Shown here in pieces: positions 16,292 to 23,866 of a stretch of 45,125 nt of DNA. Under the pieces are notes generated by a model. It was not told the DNA's origin. It did no database searches and saw only the letters and a list, made by a program, of their open reading frames with translations. Numbering within the stretch: position 1 is the first letter of the stretch; the number at the start of each line of letters is the position of its first letter. The DNA comes from a bacterium (GTDB lineage: Bacteria; Vulcanimicrobiota; Xenobia; Xenobiales; Xenobiaceae), in contig JAFSXH010000154.1 of NCBI GenBank assembly GCA_017444165.1, forward strand, positions 1-45,125, in the 5' to 3' direction. Both the position numbers and the translations under genes were made by a program.

Positions 16292-17026
16292 GTGTCTATT
16301 GAAATTGACAGTTTAGTTAAAAGTTTCAAAGACCGTCGCGTCGTCGATGGCGTTAGCTTGAAGGTTGAACCTGGTGAAGTGGTTGGCCTTTTAGGATCGA
16401 ACGGGGCTGGTAAAACCACTACTTTTTACATGGTTGTAGGTTTGATAAAACCGAACAGTGGCCGTATTATTCTCAATGGGCAGGATGTGACTAATTTCCC
16501 CATGCATCAGAGAGCGCGTTTAGGGATAGGTTACTTACCTCAAGAATCTTCGGCTTTTCGTAAATTGAGCGTTGAAGATAACTTGCGTTTACTTTGGGAA
16601 GTTAATGGTGTGAGCAAGGTCGAACAGAAGGAGCGATTGGAGTCTCTTTTGGAGGAGTATCAGCTCTTTAAGGTACGCAAGAGTAAAGCTATTGAGCTTT
16701 CTGGTGGAGAGCGCAGACGTTTGGAAATAGCCCGTTCTTTAGCTATCAAACCCCAATTTTTGCTCTTGGATGAACCCTTTTCTGGTGTCGATCCTATAGC
16801 TGTGGCCTCCATACAAAATATAATTCGCAAGTTGAAGAAGAGCGGTTTGGGAATATTGATAACCGATCATAATGTTCGCGAGACTCTGGCTATAACTGAT
16901 AGAGCTTATATAATTCGGGAAGGGCATATCTTGGTCTCTGGCAGTGCCGTCGAGATTGCCAATAATCCAGATGCTCGCAAGTATTACTTAGGTGAGTCTT
17001 ACCAGACAGGATTTGAGAACTCATGA
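16292..17026 (+). CDS. lptB: LPS export ABC transporter ATPase LptB
   Basis: LptB powers extraction of LPS from the inner membrane. The 244-residue protein has all ABC motifs: Walker A GSNGAGKTT at 35-43, Q-loop LPQESSAFR near 82-90, signature LSGGE at 136-140, Walker B FLLLDEP near 156-162 and H-loop His193 in ITDHNVRETL. YLPQESSAFRKLSVEDN and DHNVRETL are typical of LptB. The start is a GTG at 16292, five bases after the lptC stop. The end overlaps the permease gene in ATGA. Contrast with the catalytically dead ABC-like protein at 39297-40211. Confidence 0.95.
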   Translation: MSIEIDSLVKSFKDRRVVDGVSLKVEPGEVVGLLGSNGAGKTTTFYMVVGLIKPNSGRIILNGQDVTNFPMHQRARLGIGYLPQESSAFRKLSVEDNLRLLWEVNGVSKVEQKERLESLLEEYQLFKVRKSKAIELSGGERRRLEIARSLAIKPQFLLLDEPFSGVDPIAVASIQNIIRKLKKSGLGILITDHNVRETLAITDRAYIIREGHILVSGSAVEIANNPDARKYYLGESYQTGFENS

Positions 17027-18153
17027 AGATTATTGATCGTTACATCATGCTGGAAATGGCTGGTCCCTTTCTCTTTGGGGTCTGTGCCTTCACCCTTTTG
17101 TTCTTTTCGGCAGAGACTTTAATGGGCGTAGCCAAGATGATCTTAGAGTCTCAAGCGGGGGCGGGAATGGTCGTCAAGTACCTCTTTAATCGTCTGCCTT
17201 ATGTCTTAATTATGACCTTTCCCATGTCTACACTTTTGGGAGCCTTGATGGCCTACGGAAGGTTATCTGGAGATAGTGAAATTGTGGCCCTAAAAGCTGG
17301 TGGAGTTGGCTTTTTGCGTATATTTATGCCTGGATTTATCTTCTGTTTGGTGATCTCTATGATCTCATTGGCTATAAATCAATATTGGGTTCCTCCAGCC
17401 ACTAAGCAGGCGTACAGTATGGTTTTAGAATTACGAGCTCCCGATCAGATCGAGAGGGCTTTGATAACTTCTCCGCGTCTGTTATCTAACGGTGAAGAGC
17501 AGATGATTTACGCTCACGTTCTCAATGTCAAAGAGCAGACGATGAAAGGTGTCTATGTTCATTTTTTCTTAAACAATAAGCGCGTGCGTGAGTTGTACAC
17601 TCAAGAAGCGCGTTGGAATAAGGAAAAGCATGTCTGGGAGGTTCTCAATTTGGAGGCGCGGGAGTTTGACAAAGATAGCGGCCAACTGCGTTATGATGTT
17701 AAAGGCAGTGATGGTTGGAGTCCTATGACTAAAACAGATTCCCCTGCCAGTCCCGATCAATTAGCCCAACGCAAATTGCGTCGCGAAGAGATGACTAGTC
17801 AAGAGCTGGCTAATTATCTGAATTCTTTGCCTCCTATAGGTAAGACTAATCCAGACGAGTACCGCAAGCGCAACAAATATATTGTTATGTACTATCAAAA
17901 GGTTTCTTTGCCTATGACCTGTTTAGTATTTGGTGCTTTCGCCGTGCCTTTAGGACTCAGGCCTCAGCGCACTAGTACTTCTATAGGTTTTGGTCTTTCG
18001 TTATTCTTCATTTTGCTCTATTATGTACTCATGACTATCGGAATGATGTTGGGTGAGAATGGCACGGTGGCCGCTTGGTTTGCTGCTTGGCTCCCTAATA
18101 TTGTCTTTGCGATAGTAGGAACATTTTTAGTTATAGACGCTTCACGCAAATAG
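17023..18153 (+). CDS. LptF/LptG-family LPS export permease
   Basis: The protein has 376 residues: membrane segments near the N-terminus (GPFLFGVCAFTLLFFS; YVLIMTFPMSTLLGALMAYGRLSGDSE; FLRIFMPGFIFCLVISMISLAINQYWVPPA), a periplasmic beta-rich domain around 140-270, and further membrane segments at the C-terminus (VSLPMTCLVFGAFAVPLGL; YYVLMTIGMMLGENG). This is the YjgP/YjgQ layout. LptF and LptG form the membrane channel of LptBFG in Proteobacteria. Only one such gene is present here, so it may act as a homodimer or a second copy may lie elsewhere. I cannot decide between LptF and LptG, so no symbol is given. It overlaps lptB by four bases and is followed four bases later by the DUF3084 gene. 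Confidence 0.92.
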   Translation: MKIIDRYIMLEMAGPFLFGVCAFTLLFFSAETLMGVAKMILESQAGAGMVVKYLFNRLPYVLIMTFPMSTLLGALMAYGRLSGDSEIVALKAGGVGFLRIFMPGFIFCLVISMISLAINQYWVPPATKQAYSMVLELRAPDQIERALITSPRLLSNGEEQMIYAHVLNVKEQTMKGVYVHFFLNNKRVRELYTQEARWNKEKHVWEVLNLEAREFDKDSGQLRYDVKGSDGWSPMTKTDSPASPDQLAQRKLRREEMTSQELANYLNSLPPIGKTNPDEYRKRNKYIVMYYQKVSLPMTCLVFGAFAVPLGLRPQRTSTSIGFGLSLFFILLYYVLMTIGMMLGENGTVAAWFAAWLPNIVFAIVGTFLVIDASRK

Positions 18154-18157
18154 AATA

Positions 18158-19117
18158 GTGTTTACGTTTTCTTGGTCGGTAATTGTAAGAGGTTTTTTGG
18201 TCTACGTCTCCGTGGCTGTAGTGGCAGCTTGTATTGCCTATTTAGCCAATCAATTAGGGCGTCTGATCGGCAAGCGCAAGATGAGTGTTCTTCACTTGCG
18301 TCCGCGTCACACTTCTATTTTGATAACCACTTTCACAGGTGTTACTATAGCCTTAATTACCCTGACCGTCTTTGCCGCGCTGTCTGAACCTGTGCGCGTC
18401 TTTATCGTAGGTATGGATAAGCTGCGTACAGAAGAGGGTCAGTTGCGCCAGAAAGTTGAAGTTTTACGGCGCACTTTGGCCGAAGGTACGTTTATTTGGA
18501 GGATCGATGAACCTATAGTCCATATGACCATTCCTGGTGGTTTGGGGTACGATAGAACTAGGGCGGCCATAACTAGTCTTTTGACTGAAGCCAATGCGAG
18601 GGCTATTTTACGTACCAATAAGATAGCCTCTAGTAAGGGAGATCCTTTGCTTTCAACTGATGAAATTATAATAGATTATGATGCCGAGCAGTTGGAAGAG
18701 TTGATAAATTCCATAAATTCCAGTCCAAATATCATGGGATTGAGAGTTTTGGCTAGTCAGAATTGTCTCTATCGGGAGAAAGCTCCTGTGCGCTTTGAGT
18801 CTTGGCAAGTTCGCAAAGTCTTCTCTGCGGGTGAGATAGTTGCGCAAATGGAGATAAAGACAAAACAATCTGTAATGTTGGAGCTTATGAAATTTATTGA
18901 AGAGACCAGAAAAAAGGCTATAGATAAAGGAATTCGTCCGATTGATGGTGAGTTAGGCGGAGAGTTGGACAGCGACGATTTCGGACGTTTACAAGAGGAG
19001 ATCGGTAGACAAAAAAGTAAATTTGAGATAGTCGCTATTGCTAATAGAGATTTATATGAAACTAGCAGTTTGGATGTAAGATTTGAAATTCGCAGTTCAG
19101 GGGAGGTGAAAAATTGA
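18158..19117 (+). CDS. DUF3084 membrane protein
   Basis: The 319-residue protein starts with GTG at 18158. Two membrane segments (about residues 8-34 and 53-76) are separated by a basic loop containing KRKMSVLHLRPRHTS. A coiled-coil-like stretch near 88-112 follows, then a long extracytoplasmic domain. This matches DUF3084, a family common in Cyanobacteria and related groups, whose function is not known. It follows the LptF/G permease by four bases and ends overlapping the YqgF-like gene, so it is translated with LPS export genes. A role in envelope assembly is an inference from this position. The arrangement after the membrane segments suggests that most of the protein lies outside the cytoplasmic membrane. 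Confidence 0.8.
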   Translation: MFTFSWSVIVRGFLVYVSVAVVAACIAYLANQLGRLIGKRKMSVLHLRPRHTSILITTFTGVTIALITLTVFAALSEPVRVFIVGMDKLRTEEGQLRQKVEVLRRTLAEGTFIWRIDEPIVHMTIPGGLGYDRTRAAITSLLTEANARAILRTNKIASSKGDPLLSTDEIIIDYDAEQLEELINSINSSPNIMGLRVLASQNCLYREKAPVRFESWQVRKVFSAGEIVAQMEIKTKQSVMLELMKFIEETRKKAIDKGIRPIDGELGGELDSDDFGRLQEEIGRQKSKFEIVAIANRDLYETSSLDVRFEIRSSGEVKN

Positions 19118-19509
19118 TAGTTCTTTCTATTGATCCTGGACGTAAAAAATGCGGTTTGGCAGTAGTCTCTTCTGAAAAAGGAGTTCTTAGACATAAAGTT
19201 GTTCCTATAGATGGGTTGATTGGTTGCTGTCAAGAAGCATTAAATGATTTCTCCATAGATTTTATAATTTTAGGAGGAAGTACAGGATCTGATAATGTGC
19301 GTAAGATGTTGGAAAGTATCGGATTGAAAGTTGTAATTGTCGATGAGTCACATTCTACAGAGCGAGCTAAAGATAGATTCTTTGCCGATCATCCTCCTTC
19401 AGGTTGGAAGAGGATTCTTCCTATAGGCTTGCAGACTCCATCTCAATCTTATGACGATTATGCCGCTGTAATTATGGCTGAAGACTTTATTTTGAGAGGT
19501 AAACAATGA
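19114..19509 (+). CDS. YqgF/RuvC-like RNase H-fold protein
   Basis: The 131-residue protein starts with TTG at 19114, with a strong GGGAGGTG ribosome binding site ten bases upstream and an overlap with the DUF3084 stop. IDPGRKKCGLAVVS at 5-18 is the first-strand Asp motif of RNase H-fold resolvases. VDESHSTERAKDR near 75-87 and DDYAAVIMAEDF near 114-125 match the later acidic motifs of the YqgF group. E. coli YqgF acts in 16S rRNA maturation; RuvC-like relatives cut Holliday junctions. This copy may be a diverged relative instead of the housekeeping YqgF. Its end overlaps the Sel1-repeat gene by four bases. Confidence 0.75.
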   Translation: MIVLSIDPGRKKCGLAVVSSEKGVLRHKVVPIDGLIGCCQEALNDFSIDFIILGGSTGSDNVRKMLESIGLKVVIVDESHSTERAKDRFFADHPPSGWKRILPIGLQTPSQSYDDYAAVIMAEDFILRGKQ

Positions 19510-21452
19510 AGAATATTTATAAATATGCGGCTGTATCTATCGCCTTAGCAGTTCTAAGTTCTCAACCTAATTCTCAGATCAGTTTGGCAGATGATCTTCC
19601 CAAGAGCAACTTGGACAACGGCGTGATTTTGTTAGCGGTAGAAGATTCTCCAGAGTATAATTACAAATTAGGGGCGAATTACCTGAAGGATAAGGTTTAC
19701 AGTAAGGCTATAAAGTTTTTAAGCAAAGCGGCTAACGATGGAAATGTCGATGCTCAAAGTCTCTTAGGACGTTGCTATTACGATGGCAACGGTGTTGATG
19801 TAGACTATACTCAGGCGGTTGAGCTGTTAGAAAAGGCCTCTTCAGCCGATGATCCGCAAGCTCAGTATTATTTGGCTAAATGTTATGAAAATGGTCACGG
19901 TACATCTCAAGATTTCTCCGAAGCGGCTCGTCTCTATGAGGGAGCGGCCTTTAAGGGGGTGGCCGAGGCACAGAATTGTTTAGGACGCTATTATTACTTT
20001 GGTCGAGGTGTCGAGCGCGATTACTCTCAGGCAGCAACTTGGTTTTTGCGGGCATCCAATCAAAGATTGCCTAACGCTATGTACAATTTGGGGGTTTGTT
20101 ACGATCTGGGTCATGGTGTGGAGAAGAATCCAGAAGAGGCCGTGCGTATGTATCTTCGAGCGGCCAATTTGAACGAGCCTAGTGCACAGTGCAATTTAGG
20201 AATGTGTTACAGTACAGGATCTGGAGTCGAGAAAGATCTCAATAAAGCCTTCATGTGGTATCAGCGAGCTGCCAATAACGGTAATGCTAAGGCTCAAAAT
20301 AATTTGGGTGTCTGTTACAAAAATGGCGATGGAGTGCAGAGAAATCCTCGTGAGGCCACTAATCTGTTCGTTCAGGCGGCAGAAAAAGGTTTAGCTGGGG
20401 CTCAGTACAACGCTGGCTGGTCTTATTTAAATGCTTTTGGAGTAAACAAGGATTATAAAAAAGCCTTTGATTACTTCCATAAGGCCTCTTTGCAAGATTA
20501 CCCTAAGGCTCAATTGCAATTGGGTAATCTTTATGAACAGGGGTTGGGAACTCAGGTTAATTACAGCGAGGCCGCTCACTGGTATAGCGTGGCCGCTCAA
20601 CACGGTTTACCTTCAGCTAAATACCATCTAGGTTATTGTTACGCTAATGGTTTAGGAGTAGAATCTGACATAGATAGAGCAGTGGAACTTTACAGTGAAA
20701 GTGCAGAAAGTGGAGAACATGAAGCTCAAAGTGCGCTTGGTCTCTGTTACCGACGCGGCATTGGTGTGGTTCAAGATTACAATTTAGCTAGTAAATGGCT
20801 CTCTTTGGCCGCAGAACAGGGTAATACCGAGGCTCAAGCTTACATGGGTGTAGCTTACACGTTAGGTCAAGGTGTAGAGGTCGATCACGGTAAGGCTCAT
20901 AAATTGTTCCGTCAAGCTGCTGATAAGGACAACGCTTTGGCTCAATATGCTTTGGGATGCCAGTTCTACGAGGGAGTAGGGACGCGCAAAAATTACAGTC
21001 AGTGTATAACTTACTGGACGGCGGTGGCCAATAAAGGGTATGCCGTAGCTCAAAATTGTTTAGGCTATTGTTATTATTATGGTCGAGCCAATGAACAAAA
21101 TTACAGTAAGGCTGTAAAGTGGTGGCGCAGGGCCACAGGTCAGGACTTTGCCAATTCAGCTAACGCTTTAGGCACAATGTACTTTACTGGCAACATAGTA
21201 AATAGTAATCTGTTGAAAGCTAAGGAATTATTCCAAAAAGCTGCTGATGGCGGGGATGAGTGCGGAAGTGAAAATCTCCTCATTGCTGAGGAGGCTAATT
21301 CCGAAAATTATAAGAGTCTTGCCGACAAATTGAAGTTGCGCTTCGAGTATATAACGACCGAACAACTCAATGATTTTGTCAGTATTTATGAAAATAAACA
21401 AATGAAGAATAAGTCAGAGGATGGCGTTACAGAGGAGCTTTCTGTAGAGTAA
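19506..21452 (+). CDS. Exported protein made of 14 Sel1-like repeats
   Basis: The 648-residue protein has an N-terminal signal peptide (MKNIYKYAAVSIALAVLSS, likely cleavage near SLA-DD at 28-29). A TPR-like pair lies at 50-80, followed by 14 consecutive Sel1-like repeats from residue 81 to 584. Every repeat is exactly 36 residues, with the pattern A-x-LG-x-CY-x-x-G-x-GV. The last 64 residues are acidic and non-repetitive. Sel1 proteins form right-handed superhelices that bind partner proteins, often as adaptors of signalling or envelope complexes. The gene closes the LPS export operon, overlapping the YqgF-like gene by ATGA, so a periplasmic scaffold for envelope machinery is plausible. Binding partners cannot be read from the sequence. 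Confidence 0.85.
   Translation: MKNIYKYAAVSIALAVLSSQPNSQISLADDLPKSNLDNGVILLAVEDSPEYNYKLGANYLKDKVYSKAIKFLSKAANDGNVDAQSLLGRCYYDGNGVDVDYTQAVELLEKASSADDPQAQYYLAKCYENGHGTSQDFSEAARLYEGAAFKGVAEAQNCLGRYYYFGRGVERDYSQAATWFLRASNQRLPNAMYNLGVCYDLGHGVEKNPEEAVRMYLRAANLNEPSAQCNLGMCYSTGSGVEKDLNKAFMWYQRAANNGNAKAQNNLGVCYKNGDGVQRNPREATNLFVQAAEKGLAGAQYNAGWSYLNAFGVNKDYKKAFDYFHKASLQDYPKAQLQLGNLYEQGLGTQVNYSEAAHWYSVAAQHGLPSAKYHLGYCYANGLGVESDIDRAVELYSESAESGEHEAQSALGLCYRRGIGVVQDYNLASKWLSLAAEQGNTEAQAYMGVAYTLGQGVEVDHGKAHKLFRQAADKDNALAQYALGCQFYEGVGTRKNYSQCITYWTAVANKGYAVAQNCLGYCYYYGRANEQNYSKAVKWWRRATGQDFANSANALGTMYFTGNIVNSNLLKAKELFQKAADGGDECGSENLLIAEEANSENYKSLADKLKLRFEYITTEQLNDFVSIYENKQMKNKSEDGVTEELSVE
19746..21257 (+). 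repeat. In-frame array of 14 x 108-bp Sel1 repeats
   Basis: The stretch encodes 14 units of 36 residues without any insertion or deletion between units. The units are clearly diverged at protein and DNA level, so this is an old protein repeat and not a recent tandem duplication. Confidence 0.9.
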
Positions 21453-21497
21453 ATTATAAGTTGTAAAAAACTCCTTCCTCTTTTTTTTCTTTTTCTG

Positions 21498-21538
21498 TTG
21501 ACATATTACTTTACTGTAGTGATAATGTCCGTAAAGTA
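21498..21538 (+). promoter_or_regulatory. Sigma-70-type promoter overlapped by an operator-like dyad
   Basis: TTGACA at 21498-21503 and GATAAT at 21521-21526 are separated by 17 bases, close to the vegetative consensus. Perfect inverted arms TACTTTAC (21507-21514) and GTAAAGTA (21531-21538) flank the -10 box with a 16-base centre. That placement suggests a repressor site controlling the gene at 21565. No regulator is identified. Confidence 0.65.
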
Positions 21539-21564
21539 GTAATAGGGCAGGTTGTAAGGTTTAG

Positions 21565-22734
21565 ATGATTTCACAACAGATAAATAATTTTAATGTTCAG
21601 GCCATGGACGCTTCCAGAGTGTCTTTCACAGGGACTACCAATTCGGTCGTATCACTGTCTAATGTTGGGCAGGGGCTTTTGGGTGGTAATTCTGTCGGAG
21701 CTAGTGGGAGCAACAATGGCGGTGAGGTCGCTGAAGCTAATGTAGCGGGAACGGTTTCTAATGTTTTAGGCGGTGAAACTGAGGAGACTAAGGATAAAGA
21801 TAAGACTTCCAACGTGGGCAATCAAAATCTCACAGATGGTGTAAACAGTGAACTTTTCGATCCTGAAAAGGCGGCTGGTCACCTGGTCTCTGGTGAAGCT
21901 AAACCTACCGAGTTGGCGGAGTATGCTGAAAAATGGGTCGGTCAGTTTACTGATTACGGAGCCAACGATGAGGCTTTGAGACAGTTTTCCAATTTGGGTA
22001 TTACTCCCAACGATACTAATATGGCTAGCTTCGACAATTTCTATAAAGATTTTACAGGGGCTAATCCCAATTCTCCTATGGGTAATAACAGTATCGTTTT
22101 GCAAGCTGGTTATCAGAACGTCTTATCTATAAATTACAGCAATGGTACGGTTGCTTATCCTAATTTAACTGCTGGTTCTGCTAATTCTATGAAGAATGGT
22201 GCTAGTGCAGTAGCTAACGCCATCAGGCAATCTAATCAATACTCTTCCACTGCACGCAACAATATCACGACTGCTTATACGCAGACTATGGGCCAGGCTC
22301 AACAAGATCTCAACGATATTAACAGCACTTATTCACGGGTTTATTCTGATCATTCTTTAGCATATCAGAATTTTAATAATTTGTATCAGTATGATGCTAC
22401 TACGCAATCAATTACAGATATAGATTATCAAGTTTCTGAGTTTGACTTCTCTCCATATATGGAACAATTAAATTCTGTAAATTCCATGGGATATTCTACT
22501 CAGGCTAGTGATTTGGAGAGTCTGTACACCAGTTACTCTCTGGCTAATAACAATTTGATCGGTTCCATGAGTAACTACGAACAGTCTGTGGCCATGTCGA
22601 CTAATGATCTTATCAACAAATATAATGCTCAGGTTACCGATGGTATTATGTCTGGTGAAGAGATTCAGGCCGCTTACGATAAAGGATTTACTAATGGAGA
22701 AGTAGCCAGTAAGGTAGCTCGGTTTTTCGTATAG
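21565..22734 (+). CDS. Asn/Ser/Gly-rich protein of unknown function
   Basis: The 389-residue protein has no classical signal peptide or membrane segment. The N-terminal 90 residues are a low-complexity Ser/Gly/Asn/Thr region (SLSNVGQGLLGGNSVGASGS). The middle and C-terminus are polar and rich in Asn, Gln, Tyr and Ser with predicted helical stretches (ARNNITTAYTQTMGQAQQDL). An unfolded polar N-terminus without a Sec signal is common in substrates of flagellar or type III export and in surface proteins, but no such system is present here, so this is only a possibility. It stands alone with a near-consensus promoter and operator-like dyad upstream and a hairpin terminator downstream. I do not recognise a family. 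Confidence 0.7.
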   Translation: MISQQINNFNVQAMDASRVSFTGTTNSVVSLSNVGQGLLGGNSVGASGSNNGGEVAEANVAGTVSNVLGGETEETKDKDKTSNVGNQNLTDGVNSELFDPEKAAGHLVSGEAKPTELAEYAEKWVGQFTDYGANDEALRQFSNLGITPNDTNMASFDNFYKDFTGANPNSPMGNNSIVLQAGYQNVLSINYSNGTVAYPNLTAGSANSMKNGASAVANAIRQSNQYSSTARNNITTAYTQTMGQAQQDLNDINSTYSRVYSDHSLAYQNFNNLYQYDATTQSITDIDYQVSEFDFSPYMEQLNSVNSMGYSTQASDLESLYTSYSLANNNLIGSMSNYEQSVAMSTNDLINKYNAQVTDGIMSGEEIQAAYDKGFTNGEVASKVARFFV

Positions 22735-22756
22735 TTAAATAAATTAGTACGAAGAT

Positions 22757-22794
22757 AAGCGCAGAACTAAAAATTTTTTCTGCGCTTTATTTTT
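22757..22794 (+). terminator. Rho-independent terminator between convergent genes
   Basis: A ten-pair stem AAGCGCAGAA/TTCTGCGCTT (22757-22766 and 22778-22787) encloses an A/T-rich loop and is followed by a T run at 22790-22794. It ends the 21565-22734 transcript. It abuts the stop of the minus-strand gene at 22794, so it may serve both directions. Confidence 0.75.
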
Positions 22795-23033
22795 CACTTA
22801 TAGGCATCTATGTAAGCACTGCAAGCTCTATTTAGTAGTTCATTTTGGATCTGATCTTGGCTCATTTTTATACAATAGCAAAATTCCAGTTGGGGATCAT
22901 CCACTAATCCTGCGTCTTTGGCGTCTTGACACTCTTTCATAATTTGTTTTACTACGGTTGTCTCTTCTTTACTTAGTTTTTTTAACGCTTTCTGTAGGAG
23001 TTCCATAGCGTTCTTTTTCTTTTCTTCGTTCAT
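22794..23033 (-). CDS. Small helical protein of unknown function
   Basis: The 79-residue protein is charged and mostly helical, with a Lys/Glu-rich N-terminal half (EKKKNAMELLQKALKKLSKEE) and three Cys residues (FCYC and NRACSAY) toward the C-terminus. A good ribosome binding site (GAGGTG) lies just upstream of the ATG at 23033, which supports it as real. It follows the PSP1-like gene by 42 bases on the same strand, so both probably share a transcript. Given the Cys residues and its neighbour's Cys-rich core, an interaction is conceivable, but no family is recognised. Confidence 0.6.
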   Translation of the reverse strand: MNEEKKKNAMELLQKALKKLSKEETTVVKQIMKECQDAKDAGLVDDPQLEFCYCIKMSQDQIQNELLNRACSAYIDAYK

Positions 23034-23075
23034 TATTCACCTCAATTAAATTTTCTCTACCCCCCCTTTTCTAGG

Positions 23076-23774
23076 CTACTGTTCATTTTGATTATTGTCA
23101 AGTTCTTCTCTTTCAAATTTTAGGCAACACATCAAACAACCACAAGCACCGTAACTTTTATTGGGCGTAAGGGATAATCCTTGAGAGCGAGCTACTTTAC
23201 TAGTGACGGAGGAAAAATCACGCAACCAATTTTTACAACACAGTCCTCTTCCACATACTCCACAATCACCCAGGAGTATAGCTCGATCGCGTGGTCCTAT
23301 TTGGTACAACTCGATCTTCATACTCAGTTTGCTACTGAGATCTTTCACCAATTGACGAAAATCGACACGACCAGGTGAATAAAAATTTATAATTATGTGA
23401 GTACCTTCTAAATTTATAGATACAGCTTGAATGCTCATATCTAAATTATAAAATTCTATCCTTTGTTTAATTAATTTTTTGGCTTCTTGAGCTTGTATCT
23501 CCCTTTGCTTGGCCTTTTTTACATCGTCTGCTTTAGCCAATTTTAAAATCATATTTTTTGTATTTTTATTGGGATTTGAAGTACTAATCTTTATTTTCGT
23601 CGGCGAGCTTTCAGCGAATATCGGTGGCAAATTGCTTATTCTGCCCAACTCTTTTCCACGTGATGTTTCTACGATAACAAGGGTATTGGGGGCGTATTCG
23701 TCTGTATTTTTGGGTGTTGCAAAATATATGGGCCTCTTAGTCATAGGCAAAATTACTTCATAATATTTATTCAT
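23076..23774 (-). CDS. PSP1-domain protein (RicT/YaaT-like)
   Basis: The 232-residue protein carries the PSP1 domain with the Cys-rich core typical of B. subtilis RicT (YaaT): GDCGVCGRGLCCKNWL near 169-184, then SQGLSLTPNKSYGACGCLMCCLKFE in parts near 200-223. In B. subtilis, RicT works with RicA and RicF as an iron-sulphur protein complex that influences RNase Y-dependent RNA processing and development. The Cys ligands are retained here, with one extra Cys (GDCGVC instead of the usual GxxGVC). No ricA or ricF is visible in the window. The gene is divergent from the oligoendopeptidase gene. Confidence 0.85.
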   Translation of the reverse strand: MNKYYEVILPMTKRPIYFATPKNTDEYAPNTLVIVETSRGKELGRISNLPPIFAESSPTKIKISTSNPNKNTKNMILKLAKADDVKKAKQREIQAQEAKKLIKQRIEFYNLDMSIQAVSINLEGTHIIINFYSPGRVDFRQLVKDLSSKLSMKIELYQIGPRDRAILLGDCGVCGRGLCCKNWLRDFSSVTSKVARSQGLSLTPNKSYGACGCLMCCLKFEREELDNNQNEQ

Positions 23775-23866
23775 TTTTTCTCAATCTCGATAAGCGGAAA
23801 GTGGATTTACGAGTTGAAAATATAATAGTTATCTCCTGCAAATTTAAAGATGAGGTGGGTATTTTC

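Noticed and set aside
18769..19233. 154-codon minus-strand frame across DUF3084 and YqgF-like genes
   Set aside because: Antisense to two well-supported, overlapping genes; composition is that of a shadow frame.
19746..21257. CRISPR or recent tandem DNA repeat
   Set aside because: The periodicity is at protein level (Sel1 repeats); the DNA units are diverged and have no spacers.
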